Shown here: positions 1 through 8,925 of the stretch, piece by piece
How positions within the stretch are numbered: the first letter of the stretch is position 1
How the letters are laid out: each line of letters starts with the position of its first letter
Assembly: GCA_041390625.1 (NCBI GenBank)
Contig: JAWKPM010000003.1
Span: 186,001-250,000, forward strand
Reading direction: 5' to 3'
Source of the DNA: RBC038 sp041390625
GTDB lineage: Bacteria > Chloroflexota > Dehalococcoidia > UBA2979
DNA length: 64,000 nt
The notes under the pieces: generated by a model
Told to the model about the DNA's origin: nothing
The model's database searches: none
What the model saw: only the letters and a program-made list of their open reading frames with translations
Made by a program: the position numbers and the translations under genes

Positions 1-4
1 CGGC

Positions 5-970
5 GTGACGTTCTCGACGCCTGCCTGGCTGCTGCTCCTGCCGATCGTGGCGATCGTCCTCGCGATGCGCTGGCGCGCCGGCTCCCGACCGGCCTCGTTC
101 GTCGTGGCCGAGGCGACGCCCGCCGTCGCGGCCGCCGAGGTGCGCTCGTGGCGGTTGCGCTTCCGCGCGATGCCGGACGTGCTGCGGGCGCTGGCCCTGG
201 CGCTCCTGATCATCGCGATCGCGCGCCCTCGACAGGGCCTTGCGATCGCCCTCATCCCCGAAGAGGGCATCGACGCGGTCGTGGCCCTCGATGTTTCGTC
301 ATCGATGAACGACCGCGTCGTGACGCCGGTCGGGCAGCCCGTCGACACGCGGTCGCGCCTCGAGGCCGCGCGTGATGTCGTCGATGACTTCGTTGATGGC
401 CTCGAGGGGGACCGTGTCGGCCTGGTGGTGTTCCAGGCGCGGGCGATCACATTGTCGCCGCTGACGCTGGACCAGCCGGCGATCGCGCGCGCCGTGCGCA
501 ACATCCGCTCGGGCGTGCTCGTGGACGGAACGGCGATCGGCCTCGGTCTCGCGGAGTCGCTCAACGTGCTGCGCGAGTCCGAGGCACGCAGCCGGGTCGT
601 CGTGCTGCTGACCGACGGCCAGAACAACCAGGGCGAGATCACGCCGATCGCCGCCGCCGACCTCGCCGAGGCGCTCGGCGTCCGTGTCTACACCATCGCC
701 TTCCTCGGATCGCGCGGCGGCGAGGTGAACGTCGACGTCGCGACGCTTCAGCAGATGGCCGAGCAGACGGGCGGGCGCTACTTCGATGCGTCGACGGCCG
801 ACGAGCTCGCCGAGGCGTACGCGACGATTGGTGACCTCGAGCGCAGCATCGTCGGGGAGCGTCGCTTCACGAGCTTCCGCGAGTTCGGACCGGCGCTGGC
901 GGCAGGCGCGGTCGCCCTGCTGCTGGCAGACGCACTCCTGCGCGCGACGTGGCTGCGGAGGTACCCGTGA
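5..970 (+). CDS. VWA-domain membrane protein (BatA-like)
   Basis: A 321-residue protein starting at GTG. It has an N-terminal membrane segment (about 7-20), a second hydrophobic stretch (about 60-72), a von Willebrand A domain (about 90-280) and a C-terminal membrane helix (about 296-312). The MIDAS metal site is intact: D96-x-S98-x-S100, T176 and D204. This is the BatA/BatB layout, in which a membrane-tethered VWA domain faces outward and is thought to work with a MoxR ATPase. The next gene overlaps it by 4 bases (GTGA). The start lies 5 bases from the window edge, but the N-terminus looks complete. The exact function of such proteins is not settled. Confidence 0.85.
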   Translation: MTFSTPAWLLLLPIVAIVLAMRWRAGSRPASFVVAEATPAVAAAEVRSWRLRFRAMPDVLRALALALLIIAIARPRQGLAIALIPEEGIDAVVALDVSSSMNDRVVTPVGQPVDTRSRLEAARDVVDDFVDGLEGDRVGLVVFQARAITLSPLTLDQPAIARAVRNIRSGVLVDGTAIGLGLAESLNVLRESEARSRVVVLLTDGQNNQGEITPIAAADLAEALGVRVYTIAFLGSRGGEVNVDVATLQQMAEQTGGRYFDASTADELAEAYATIGDLERSIVGERRFTSFREFGPALAAGAVALLLADALLRATWLRRYP

Positions 971-2883
971 TCGGCCTCGCGCAGCCGCTCGGGCTGCTGG
1001 TGCTGCTCGCGCTGGTGCCGATGGCCGTGCTTGCGACGCACGCCTTGAGGGCGCGACGGCGCCTCGATGCGGCCGCGGGCGGCGCGCCCGCACTGCGACA
1101 TGGCCTGCGACCTCGACGACGCGCAGTCCTCGAGGTGCTGCTCGCTGCGAGCGTCGTGTTCGCCGCGATCGCCATCGCGCGGCCGACGTGGGGCACCGCG
1201 GAGACGCCGCTGACGCGGACGGGCATCGACATCGCAATTGCCCTCGACATCTCGCGGTCGATGGAGGCGACCGACATCGCGCCGACGCGCGCGCAGGCGG
1301 CGGCGACCGGCCTCGATCGGCTGCTCGAAGCGACGACCGGAGATCGCGTCGGGCTCGTCACGTTCGCCGGCACAGCGTTCCAGCGCTCGCCGCTCACGCT
1401 GGACCTCGACGTCGTCTCACAGCTCATCCGCCAGGCGCAGGCCGAAGTGCCCCTCGTGCAGCAGGGCACGGATCTCGCGGCAGCGATCGAGGCAGCCGTC
1501 ACGCTTCTCGATGTCGAGGACCGCGCCGACAGCCAGGTGGTGGTGCTCGTCTCGGACGGTGAGCACGTGGGCCGCGACCTCGAGTTCGCGATTCGCCGCG
1601 CGCAGGACCTCGGCATCCGTGTTTACACGGTGGCGGCGGGGACCGAGGACGGCGGCGACCTGCCGCCGACCGACGAGCCGGGCGGCGAGACGGGCGTCAC
1701 GCGCCTCGACCGCGCGACGCTGCAGCGCATCGCCGAAGAGACGGGCGGCAACGCGCGGGACCTCGATGCCGTGGCGGGCCTCGCGGTCGAGTTCTCGCGG
1801 CTCCGCCAGTCGGAGCTCGCCACGACCGATGAAGAGCAGCCGATCGAGCGCTTCCAGTGGTTCCTCGGCGGGGCGATCGCCCTCCTGATCCTGCGCGAGC
1901 TGCTCGCGGGGGCCGGCGGCCGCCCATCGGGAAGCGGCGACACGAAGCCGGTCGCGGCCCCTCGACGGCGACGCCGGGGCGCAGTTGCCGCCGGTGCGGC
2001 TGCAACCGCACTGCTCCTCGGCGCCTGCGGGGGCACGGCGGTGTACCAGTACGTGCGCGACGGCAATGACCACTACCGCGCGGGCGAGTACGAGGAGGCG
2101 CTGGCCGCCTACAGACGCGCCGCCACCGAGGCCCCGGACGATCCGGTGATTACGTACGACACCGGCAATGCGCTGCACCAGCTCGGCCGCTTCGAGGAGG
2201 CGTCGGTCGCCTCTGCTGCGGCCGTCGAGGGCGCCGAGACGCTCGAGGTGCAGCAGCACGCGACGTACGCCCTCGGATCCCACGCCTTCGAGCGCGGCGA
2301 CCTCGAGACGGCACGCACCTCATACATGGATGTCCTGCGCCGCGATCCGACCAACGAGGACGCGCGGTATAACCTCGAGCTGGTCCTGCTGCTCATGCGT
2401 GAGGCCGAGCAGCCTCCTTCGCCGCCCGACACACCGCCTGGCAGCGGCGAGGGGGATTCGGGTGGCCAGACCGGGCCCGAGGCGACACCGACCGAGTCCG
2501 GCGGCGGCGCCGGATCGCCGGGAGCCGAGACGACGCCCGAGCCAAACGAAGGCGGTGGGCAAGCCCCGGGCGGTGGAGGCACCGGCGAGGGCTCGGGTGG
2601 CTCGCAGGGCACCGGCCCAACGGACCCTCAGGGTCCCTCGACGAATCCGGGGGCGGGCGGCAGCGACGGGGGCGTCGGTGGGACCGGTGCCGGCCAGGCC
2701 GAGTCGACCGCGCCACTCAGCGCCGACGAGGCACGCGCCCTGCTCGAGGAGGCGCTGGCCGGCCTCGGGCAGGACGTGACGCCGGAAGAGGCGCTCGCCA
2801 TCCTCGATCAGCTGCGCAACCTGAACGCCGTCTCACCGCTCGAAGGGGGCGGTGGCGCGGGCGGGACGCTGCCGGACCGCTAG
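967..2883 (+). CDS. VWA domain fused to TPR repeats (BatB-BatC-like fusion)
   Basis: A 638-residue protein. GTG 967 is chosen because it overlaps the previous stop in GTGA and has GGAGG five bases upstream; GTG 949 is possible. Two N-terminal membrane segments precede a VWA domain (about 85-280) with intact MIDAS (D94-x-S96-x-S98, T168, D197) and a helix at about 298-314. A second hydrophobic stretch (about 338-358) follows an Arg run and ends in a lipobox-like LLGAC (C354). TPR-like repeats follow (about 362-480), then a Gly/Pro/Ser/Thr-rich tail. In BatABC systems the VWA and TPR parts are usually separate proteins, so this looks like a fusion. It faces the moxR-DUF58-TgpA operon across a convergent junction. 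Confidence 0.85.
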   Translation: MIGLAQPLGLLVLLALVPMAVLATHALRARRRLDAAAGGAPALRHGLRPRRRAVLEVLLAASVVFAAIAIARPTWGTAETPLTRTGIDIAIALDISRSMEATDIAPTRAQAAATGLDRLLEATTGDRVGLVTFAGTAFQRSPLTLDLDVVSQLIRQAQAEVPLVQQGTDLAAAIEAAVTLLDVEDRADSQVVVLVSDGEHVGRDLEFAIRRAQDLGIRVYTVAAGTEDGGDLPPTDEPGGETGVTRLDRATLQRIAEETGGNARDLDAVAGLAVEFSRLRQSELATTDEEQPIERFQWFLGGAIALLILRELLAGAGGRPSGSGDTKPVAAPRRRRRGAVAAGAAATALLLGACGGTAVYQYVRDGNDHYRAGEYEEALAAYRRAATEAPDDPVITYDTGNALHQLGRFEEASVASAAAVEGAETLEVQQHATYALGSHAFERGDLETARTSYMDVLRRDPTNEDARYNLELVLLLMREAEQPPSPPDTPPGSGEGDSGGQTGPEATPTESGGGAGSPGAETTPEPNEGGGQAPGGGGTGEGSGGSQGTGPTDPQGPSTNPGAGGSDGGVGGTGAGQAESTAPLSADEARALLEEALAGLGQDVTPEEALAILDQLRNLNAVSPLEGGGGAGGTLPDR

Positions 2884-2901
2884 ACCTCGGGATCTCGAAC
2901 G

Positions 2902-5289
2902 CTAGGCAGGGATGGCGCGACGGCGGCGGCGCCTCGGGACGAGCCGGCTGAGCGCCATCCTGACGAGGCGGTTGCGCGCCGTGCGGTACGAGTGCGCGAG
3001 CTCTTCGTCGTCGCTCGCGCCCGCTGCCTCGTCGGAGAGGGGGGCCCCGTACCGCTCGCGGCTGTAAGCCCGACCGAGCCTCGAGACCGTGCCGTCGAGG
3101 CCGGCCGCGCGATCGACGGCTCGTGCAGCCTCGTTGGCCGTCAGGTGCGAGCGTGCATCGATGCCGGCCAGCGCGGCGAGATCCTGGAGCACGGCCCACC
3201 GCTTCGCCGCGGGACCGAGGCGACGGTAGCGCAGCTCCCAGGCAACGCGGACGGCCACCACCGCGACGGTAAGCACCGCGCCGACCAGCAGGAGGAACGC
3301 CAACAGCCGCGCGACGGCCGAGCCGACGCCCGACAGCGGCGATTCCTCCTCGGCGACGACCGTGGGCCCACCCGAGATGGTGCCGATCGCACCATCGAGC
3401 TCGGCCTCGTCGAAGAGCAGCGCCTCACCGGCGAGGAACGGGTCATCGAACTCGAGCTCGACGCCCCCGAACGCGGAGTCGTCGCCGGGACGCTGCACGA
3501 GCGCGCGACCCGGGGTCGGGTTGAACTCGACCCAACCGAGGCCCTCGAAGTAGACCTCGGGCCAAGCCCACGCGCGGAGGTCGCTGACGACATAGGCCTT
3601 CGTCTCGGGGTCGATGTCGCGCGGGTCGAGCGCATAGCCGACGGCGACGCGCGCCGGCACGCCGAGCGTGCGCAGCATGACCGCCATCGCGGACGCGTGC
3701 TGGTCGAAGTAGCCGCGCCGCGATTCGAAGAGGAAGTAGGCGACGCCGTCCTCGAGCGGCGACGGGTCGGCGATCTCGAGGTCGAAGGGGTACTCGGCAC
3801 GCAGGAACTCCTCGATGCGGCGCGCGCGCACGTACGGGTTGGTTGAGCCATCCGTGACGGTCGCGGCGAGCGCGCCCACCTCGGGCGGCAGGTCGGCCGG
3901 CAGCTGCAGGTAGCGTTCCCGCACCCAGACGGGATAGTTCGTGCCGGCGGCCGCGAGGGTGTCGACCGTCGCGGCGGAGATGGTGCCGACGGTGGTATAC
4001 GAATCCTCCGCGCGCACTCGGTCGTCCGGGACGAGGCCGAGCACGTCGGCCTCGGCGCCGCCCACGAGCAGGCTGGCGTCGACGTCGGCGGCCAGCGGTT
4101 CACCGGGGGTGAGCAGGCGCCGCTCGGAGAGCGTTCGCTCGAGGGTGATATCGACCACCACGGGGCGGCGGAACTGAGAGCGTGTCGCCGGGGTGCCGAA
4201 CGAGGCGGCGTCGACGCTCGTCCCCTCGAGGGCCACGGTCCCGCCGGAGGAGACGCGCCAGCCGTTGCCGGTGTACTCGTCGTAGACGGCGGCGCGGAGT
4301 AGCGGCACGTCGTCGGGCGCGGTGACACGGAACAGCGGGTCCTCGGAGAGCTTGATGCGGCCCTGGAGCGGCAGGATGTCGCCGAAGTTGTGGACGATGT
4401 CGGCACGCTTCGCATCGATGCCGATGAAGAGCCGCCCGAGGCGGTCGACGCGCTCGGTGACGGGTGACAGCGCACGCTGCCAGGCATCGGCGACGGGGCC
4501 CCAGTTGTTGGCCGTCGGGAGCAGCCAGGCGGCGACAATCAGCACGAGGCCGAGCCACGTCGCGACGTTCAGCACCTCGAGGGACAGGAACGGCGGACGG
4601 ACAGTGCGCTCGCGGACCCAGTCCTCCTCGGCGTGCAGCGCCTGGAGGCGGGTAACGAGCAGCATCGCGGCGAAGAGGTAGACGACGAGGGCGAGCGAGG
4701 GCTGGCCCGGCAGGTACGAGATGTTGGTGAGGAGCGCGAAGCCGCCGGGGATCACCGCGAGCCAGGCGTTGTGCCATCGAAACACCGACCACGCGGCGAG
4801 GAAGGAGAGCGCCCAGCTCGCGAAGACGACTACGAGGATGAACGGCAGCGGGTCGGTCGAGATGTTCCCGTCGACGAGCGCGGCGCCCCACGCATCGAGG
4901 CGCGCCCAGAGGTCGTCCCAACGCGCCCGGAGGCCGGTGCCAAGCAGCGGATCGGTCAGCGCCATCGTCTGCATCGTGAGCGCGAAGCTCACGACGATGC
5001 CGACGACCGTCGCCAGCGGCACGAGCAGCGCGCCCGGCGCGCGCACATGCGCAAGCACGAAGCCGCCGACGATCCCGATGAGCGCCGCCGCGAACAGCGA
5101 CGGCATCTCGTCGACCCAGTCCGCCTGCTCGATGGAGGCGGTGACTGCGAGGAAGGCGACGAGCACCAGCGAGAACGTGACCCACGTCTCCCAGGATCGG
5201 TAGAACGGCGCGGACGCGTGCGACGGCTGCACCGGACGCTCGGCGTCCGAACCGCGCATGAAGTCGGCCCACGAGGCCTGTGTGGTCAT
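2902..5289 (-). CDS. TgpA-like transglutaminase-fold membrane protein, catalytic residues lost
   Basis: A 795-residue protein with about seven N-terminal membrane helices (about 36-262), a DUF3488-type extracytoplasmic region, a transglutaminase-like core (about 490-600), a membrane helix (about 660-685) and a DUF4129-like C-terminus. The fold signature is clear (RRGY...ASAMAVMLRTLGVPARVAVGY), but the catalytic Cys position is Phe528, the His position is Arg572 or Trp574, and the Asp position (usually DPT) is Asn590. ATG overlaps the DUF58 stop by 4 bases (ATGA). TgpA, DUF58 and MoxR commonly form one operon. The fold is confident; enzymatic activity is unlikely if the family alignment holds, so a scaffold or binding role is inferred. 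Confidence 0.85.
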   Translation of the reverse strand: MTTQASWADFMRGSDAERPVQPSHASAPFYRSWETWVTFSLVLVAFLAVTASIEQADWVDEMPSLFAAALIGIVGGFVLAHVRAPGALLVPLATVVGIVVSFALTMQTMALTDPLLGTGLRARWDDLWARLDAWGAALVDGNISTDPLPFILVVVFASWALSFLAAWSVFRWHNAWLAVIPGGFALLTNISYLPGQPSLALVVYLFAAMLLVTRLQALHAEEDWVRERTVRPPFLSLEVLNVATWLGLVLIVAAWLLPTANNWGPVADAWQRALSPVTERVDRLGRLFIGIDAKRADIVHNFGDILPLQGRIKLSEDPLFRVTAPDDVPLLRAAVYDEYTGNGWRVSSGGTVALEGTSVDAASFGTPATRSQFRRPVVVDITLERTLSERRLLTPGEPLAADVDASLLVGGAEADVLGLVPDDRVRAEDSYTTVGTISAATVDTLAAAGTNYPVWVRERYLQLPADLPPEVGALAATVTDGSTNPYVRARRIEEFLRAEYPFDLEIADPSPLEDGVAYFLFESRRGYFDQHASAMAVMLRTLGVPARVAVGYALDPRDIDPETKAYVVSDLRAWAWPEVYFEGLGWVEFNPTPGRALVQRPGDDSAFGGVELEFDDPFLAGEALLFDEAELDGAIGTISGGPTVVAEEESPLSGVGSAVARLLAFLLLVGAVLTVAVVAVRVAWELRYRRLGPAAKRWAVLQDLAALAGIDARSHLTANEAARAVDRAAGLDGTVSRLGRAYSRERYGAPLSDEAAGASDDEELAHSYRTARNRLVRMALSRLVPRRRRRRAIPA

Positions 5290-6551
5290 CGCGAGGCCCC
5301 CTCGGGCGTCGAGGCCGACGTCTCACCTCGACCGGCGAGCGCGCGCTGGAGGTCGTCCGCGCGCTTCACCGTGTAGGTGTAGACGCCGCCGGCCGTGAGC
5401 GTGCCGTAGACATCGAGTGATGAGCCCGGCGCGCCCCAGGTCTCGGCCTCGAGGAGCACGGCCGCGACCTTCACGCCTCGGCTGGCAAGCGACATCAGGG
5501 TGAGCGGCCAAGCGCCGTCCATCGACGGGGTGATGACGACGACGGTCGTGTGCCGGCCGAAGTGCCTCGATTCCTCGAGCAGCAGGGCGTCGATGGGGAC
5601 CTCGCCCTCGGCGCGCGCGAGCGCGAGCGACTCGAGGATGCGGGTGAACTGGTTCTGGCCTCGGTCGGGCTGGTCGATGCGGAGGTCGTCGCCGAAGGAC
5701 ATCATGCCGATCGAGCGGTTGGCGGTGATGAAGTAGCGCGCGATCGAGGCCGCGACCGACACGGCCGCCTCCTCGGTGTTGTCGTCGCCGACGCCGGCGT
5801 GCACGGCCTCGTTGAGGTCGAGCGCGATCCAGACGTCCGAGGCCGGATCGAGCTCGAAGAGCTTCACCATGAGGGAGCCGCTGCGGGCCGTCTGCGGCCA
5901 GTGGATGCGGTTATACGAGTCGCCCGGCTCGTACTGGCGGAGGCCGGCATAGTTCGGCGTGATGTTGTGCGTCCGGCGGCGGAAGCGGCCCTCGCCGGGC
6001 AGGTTCGCCGGCGGGATGTAGAAGCTCGGCAGCTCGCGCGCGGCGGGGTAGACGAGGACGGTGATGGGCTCACCAAACTCGCGCTGGGGGCGGAAGAAAC
6101 CGAAGGGGTCGCTCGCCGTCACGCGCAGCGGTCCGAGCTCGTAGATGCCGCGTCGGCGCGCGGGCACCGAGTACGACCAGGCCGCGACGCCTCGGGCGCC
6201 GAGCGTGACGACACGCGTCGAGCGGTACGTTGGGATGGAGGACTGGTCCTCGACCTCGAGCCACACCTTCGGGATCCACGTCGTCGAGCGAAGGATGACC
6301 CGACCCTCGAGGGACTGGCCCTGGCTGACGCGATGGGTCTGGCGTACGACCTCGACCTCGAGGCTGTTGAGCATCGAGCGCGACCACAGGTACACGACCG
6401 GGATCGCGAGCAGAATCATGTAGGCGAGGCGGAAGAGCAGCCAGAAGCCGGTCGCGAAGCCCACGAGGACGCAGACGATCGCGAGTGTGATCGCGAGCGA
6501 CACGTTCACATGCGTGCGCACGAGCTGCACGAACGATGACAGCGCCGTCAT
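5286..6551 (-). CDS. DUF58 domain membrane-associated protein
   Basis: A 421-residue protein with two N-terminal membrane helices (about 15-55), a beta-rich middle and a C-terminal VWA-like DUF58 domain. The family's signature segments are present: an RRG-x-Y-x-LGP...DPFG-x-F stretch (about 152-175) and a YEPGD-x-x-x-x-I-x-W motif (about 226-240). DUF58 proteins are usually encoded between a MoxR ATPase and a TgpA-like transglutaminase, exactly as here, and are presumed substrates or partners of MoxR. The stop overlaps the next start by 4 bases. Function in detail is unknown. Confidence 0.88.
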   Translation of the reverse strand: MTALSSFVQLVRTHVNVSLAITLAIVCVLVGFATGFWLLFRLAYMILLAIPVVYLWSRSMLNSLEVEVVRQTHRVSQGQSLEGRVILRSTTWIPKVWLEVEDQSSIPTYRSTRVVTLGARGVAAWSYSVPARRRGIYELGPLRVTASDPFGFFRPQREFGEPITVLVYPAARELPSFYIPPANLPGEGRFRRRTHNITPNYAGLRQYEPGDSYNRIHWPQTARSGSLMVKLFELDPASDVWIALDLNEAVHAGVGDDNTEEAAVSVAASIARYFITANRSIGMMSFGDDLRIDQPDRGQNQFTRILESLALARAEGEVPIDALLLEESRHFGRHTTVVVITPSMDGAWPLTLMSLASRGVKVAAVLLEAETWGAPGSSLDVYGTLTAGGVYTYTVKRADDLQRALAGRGETSASTPEGASR

Positions 6552-6579
6552 CGGGCGGTCCTCACCGAGGCGCGATCGC

Positions 6580-7536
6580 TCACACCCCGCCGCGAGCGCG
6601 CACGCCGGGGACGGCCGTGCGCTGAATGCTCTCGTCGATGATCTCGGCGCTCGTCACGCTACGGACGCGCGCCGCCGGGCTCACGATGACGCGATGCCCG
6701 AGGGTGGGATAGGCGAGCAGCTTCACATCGTCCGGCTGTACGAAGTCGCGCCCGTCGAGCATCGCGAGGGCCTGGCTGGCGCGCATGAGCCCGAGTGAGC
6801 CTCGAGGTGAGGCACCGAGGTAGGCGGCCTCGTGCTCACGCGTCGCGTTCACCAGGCTCACGATGTACTGCTTGATGAGCGGGTCGACGTAGACCTCGCC
6901 GACCGCGCGCTGGAGGTCCTGCACCTCGTCGGCCGACGTCACCTGCTCGAGGGCGTCGATCGGGTGTTGGCGTTGCTGAGCGTCCATGATCAGCACCTCG
7001 TCCGTGGACGAGGGGTAGCCGAGGTGCACGCGCAGCAGGAAGCGGTCGAGCTGCGCCTCGGGCAGCGGGAACGTGCCTTCGTACTCGATGGGGTTCTGGG
7101 TCGCCATGACCATGAACGGCCGCGGCAGCTGGTGGCTGACGCCGTCGACGGTGACCTGTCGCTCCTCCATCGCCTCGAGGAGGGCGGACTGCGTCTTCGG
7201 CGTGGCGCGGTTGATCTCGTCGGTCAGTACGATCTGGGCCATGATCGGCCCGGCGTGGAACTCGAAGCTGCCGTTCGCCGGCGAGTACACCGAGACGCCC
7301 GTGACGTCCGTCGGCAGCAGGTCCGGTGTGAACTGGATGCGCTGGAAGGTGCAGCCTGTGGAGGTCGCAAGCGCGCGGGCGAGCATCGTCTTGCCGACGC
7401 CGGGCACGTCCTCGATGAGCAGGTGGCCGCGGCAGAGCAGCGTGACGAGCGCGAGCCGGGCCTCGGCGGTCTTGCCGATGATCACGCGCTCCACGTTCGC
7501 GAGGATGCGCTCCGAGACGATCCGAGGGTCTTCCAA
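6580..7536 (-). CDS. MoxR-family AAA+ ATPase
   Basis: A 318-residue MoxR ATPase beginning about LEDPRIVSERILANVERVIIGK. The TTG at 7536 is preferred because GGAGG lies six bases before it; the frame stays open upstream to 7668 without ribosome-site support or family similarity. Walker A is GVGKT, Walker B is DEINRA, and the sensor/arginine-finger region (MATQNP, LDRF) is present. It heads the moxR-DUF58-TgpA operon. MoxR proteins act as chaperone-like ATPases on VWA-containing partners; the two VWA genes at the left edge are likely ones. A promoter candidate lies at 7653-7661. Confidence 0.92.
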   Translation of the reverse strand: MEDPRIVSERILANVERVIIGKTAEARLALVTLLCRGHLLIEDVPGVGKTMLARALATSTGCTFQRIQFTPDLLPTDVTGVSVYSPANGSFEFHAGPIMAQIVLTDEINRATPKTQSALLEAMEERQVTVDGVSHQLPRPFMVMATQNPIEYEGTFPLPEAQLDRFLLRVHLGYPSSTDEVLIMDAQQRQHPIDALEQVTSADEVQDLQRAVGEVYVDPLIKQYIVSLVNATREHEAAYLGASPRGSLGLMRASQALAMLDGRDFVQPDDVKLLAYPTLGHRVIVSPAARVRSVTSAEIIDESIQRTAVPGVRARGGV

Positions 7537-7652
7537 GCCGGACCTCCGCTGATCCGCAAGCCGCGATTTGAGACGCGCAGCCGACGACCGGCACCTGCCA
7601 GCGCCGTCGCCGGGTGTGGGAGCGCTCGACCCGAGCCGGATCGAACGGCGCC

Positions 7653-7661
7653 AGTATAACA
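7653..7661 (-). promoter_or_regulatory. Candidate extended -10 promoter for the moxR operon
   Basis: On the minus strand the sequence reads TGTTATACT, an extended -10 (TGn plus TATACT). It would start transcription near 7646, leaving a leader of about 110 bases before the moxR TTG. No convincing -35 is visible, which is usual for extended -10 promoters. Confidence 0.45.
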
Positions 7662-7791
7662 ACGTCAAACAGGCCTTCGGTTGCGATGAGGTTTCGCGAT
7701 GACCTCGGGCGACGGGGCGTGGCGATGCGGGTACCCTGACTGTGGTGCGCCGTTGGCGGGCGACGCGACGCGCCGAGGAGCCTCCATCGAC

Positions 7792-8925
7792 ATGACGGTC
7801 GCGGGCACGCGCTGGACCACGCTGGCGCTCATCTTCTTCGTCACCTCAGCGGCGACGGCACTGATCGTCGTGATCCTGGCTCAGGGCCGCGGAGGTGGCT
7901 CATCCGACCCGGCGGCTGTCAGCATCGGGCCCGCCATCGAAGCCAACGCGAACGTGAGCCGGTCCTCGACGCCCGGGGCGAGCGACACCCCGACGCCGGT
8001 GACGGAACGCACGAGCGGGCGGGCCATTACCGACCCGCTGGCAGCGGGGGCGGTCGAGGGCCCGAGCACCTCGGACCCCGCCACTCCCGCGGTGACCGCC
8101 ACCCCACCGACGGCCGGTCCGGACGAGACCGCCCGACTCGCTATCGAGGCGCCGTTGAGCGTCGGCACGGGCGAGACGATGGCCGTCCGCGTCGCCTCGG
8201 CGGCCGGGACGAGCGCGAATGCCACCTTCGCGGGAGACACGACGCCCCTCGTGTGGACGGGTGACGGCTTCTGGGGGCTCGTCGGCGTGTCGGTGAACGC
8301 GACGCTCGGTGAGCAGGTGCTCGCGGTGACGGTGCAGGACGCCGCCGGCACGACCGTCGACGACGGTGTCGCGTTCATCGAGGTGACGTACACCGAACGC
8401 CCTGTGGATTACCTCGAGCTGACGGAGGAGCAGAGCTCGGTCCTCAGCCCCGAGGCCAGCCAGCGAGAGCGAGACCTTCGCTCGGCGCAATTCGCCCAGT
8501 TCGACGGACCGCCGCAGTGGGATGGGACGTTCATCCAGCCGATCGCCGGCCGTCACACGACTTCGTTCGGCGAAGGCCGCTCCTACAACGGCGGACCGGT
8601 CGGCAACTTCCACACCGGCGAGGACATCGCCGCCGAGCTCGGAACTCCAGTCGGCGCTGCGGCCCGGGGACGCGTCGCATGGACGGGCGAGATGCCGATC
8701 CGAGGCAACTCGGTCATCATCGACCACGGTGGCGGCGTGAAGACCGGCTACCACCACCTCAACTCAATCAGCGTGAACGTCGGAGACATCCTCGAGCAGG
8801 GGTGGGAGGTCGGGCGCGTCGGATCGACGGGCCTCTCGACCGGGCCGCACCTGCACTGGGAGCTCACGGTCTGGGGCGTGAACGTCGACCCGATGGCCTG
8901 GATCGACACGCCGTACCAGCCTTAG
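7792..8925 (+). CDS. Membrane-anchored M23 metallopeptidase
   Basis: A 377-residue protein with an N-terminal signal anchor (about 10-30), a Thr/Ser/Pro-rich linker (about 35-130), a beta-sandwich-like middle and a C-terminal M23 (LytM/DD-endopeptidase-like) domain (about 270-370). The zinc and catalytic motifs are present: H-x-G-x-D (HTGED) and HLHWE. It likely cleaves peptide cross-links in the wall or regulates such cleavage outside the membrane. ATG 7792 follows GAGGAG at 11 bases; an in-frame ATG at 7699 would add 31 residues, including two Cys, and make the membrane segment internal, so it is less likely. The stop overlaps rsmE (convergent). Confidence 0.85.
   Translation: MTVAGTRWTTLALIFFVTSAATALIVVILAQGRGGGSSDPAAVSIGPAIEANANVSRSSTPGASDTPTPVTERTSGRAITDPLAAGAVEGPSTSDPATPAVTATPPTAGPDETARLAIEAPLSVGTGETMAVRVASAAGTSANATFAGDTTPLVWTGDGFWGLVGVSVNATLGEQVLAVTVQDAAGTTVDDGVAFIEVTYTERPVDYLELTEEQSSVLSPEASQRERDLRSAQFAQFDGPPQWDGTFIQPIAGRHTTSFGEGRSYNGGPVGNFHTGEDIAAELGTPVGAAARGRVAWTGEMPIRGNSVIIDHGGGVKTGYHHLNSISVNVGDILEQGWEVGRVGSTGLSTGPHLHWELTVWGVNVDPMAWIDTPYQP

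Noticed and set aside
1..7536. MoxR-VWA genes as an antiphage defence module
   Set aside because: The partners (DUF58, TgpA-like, TPR) match the common envelope-type MoxR systems, and no nuclease or other defence gene is present.
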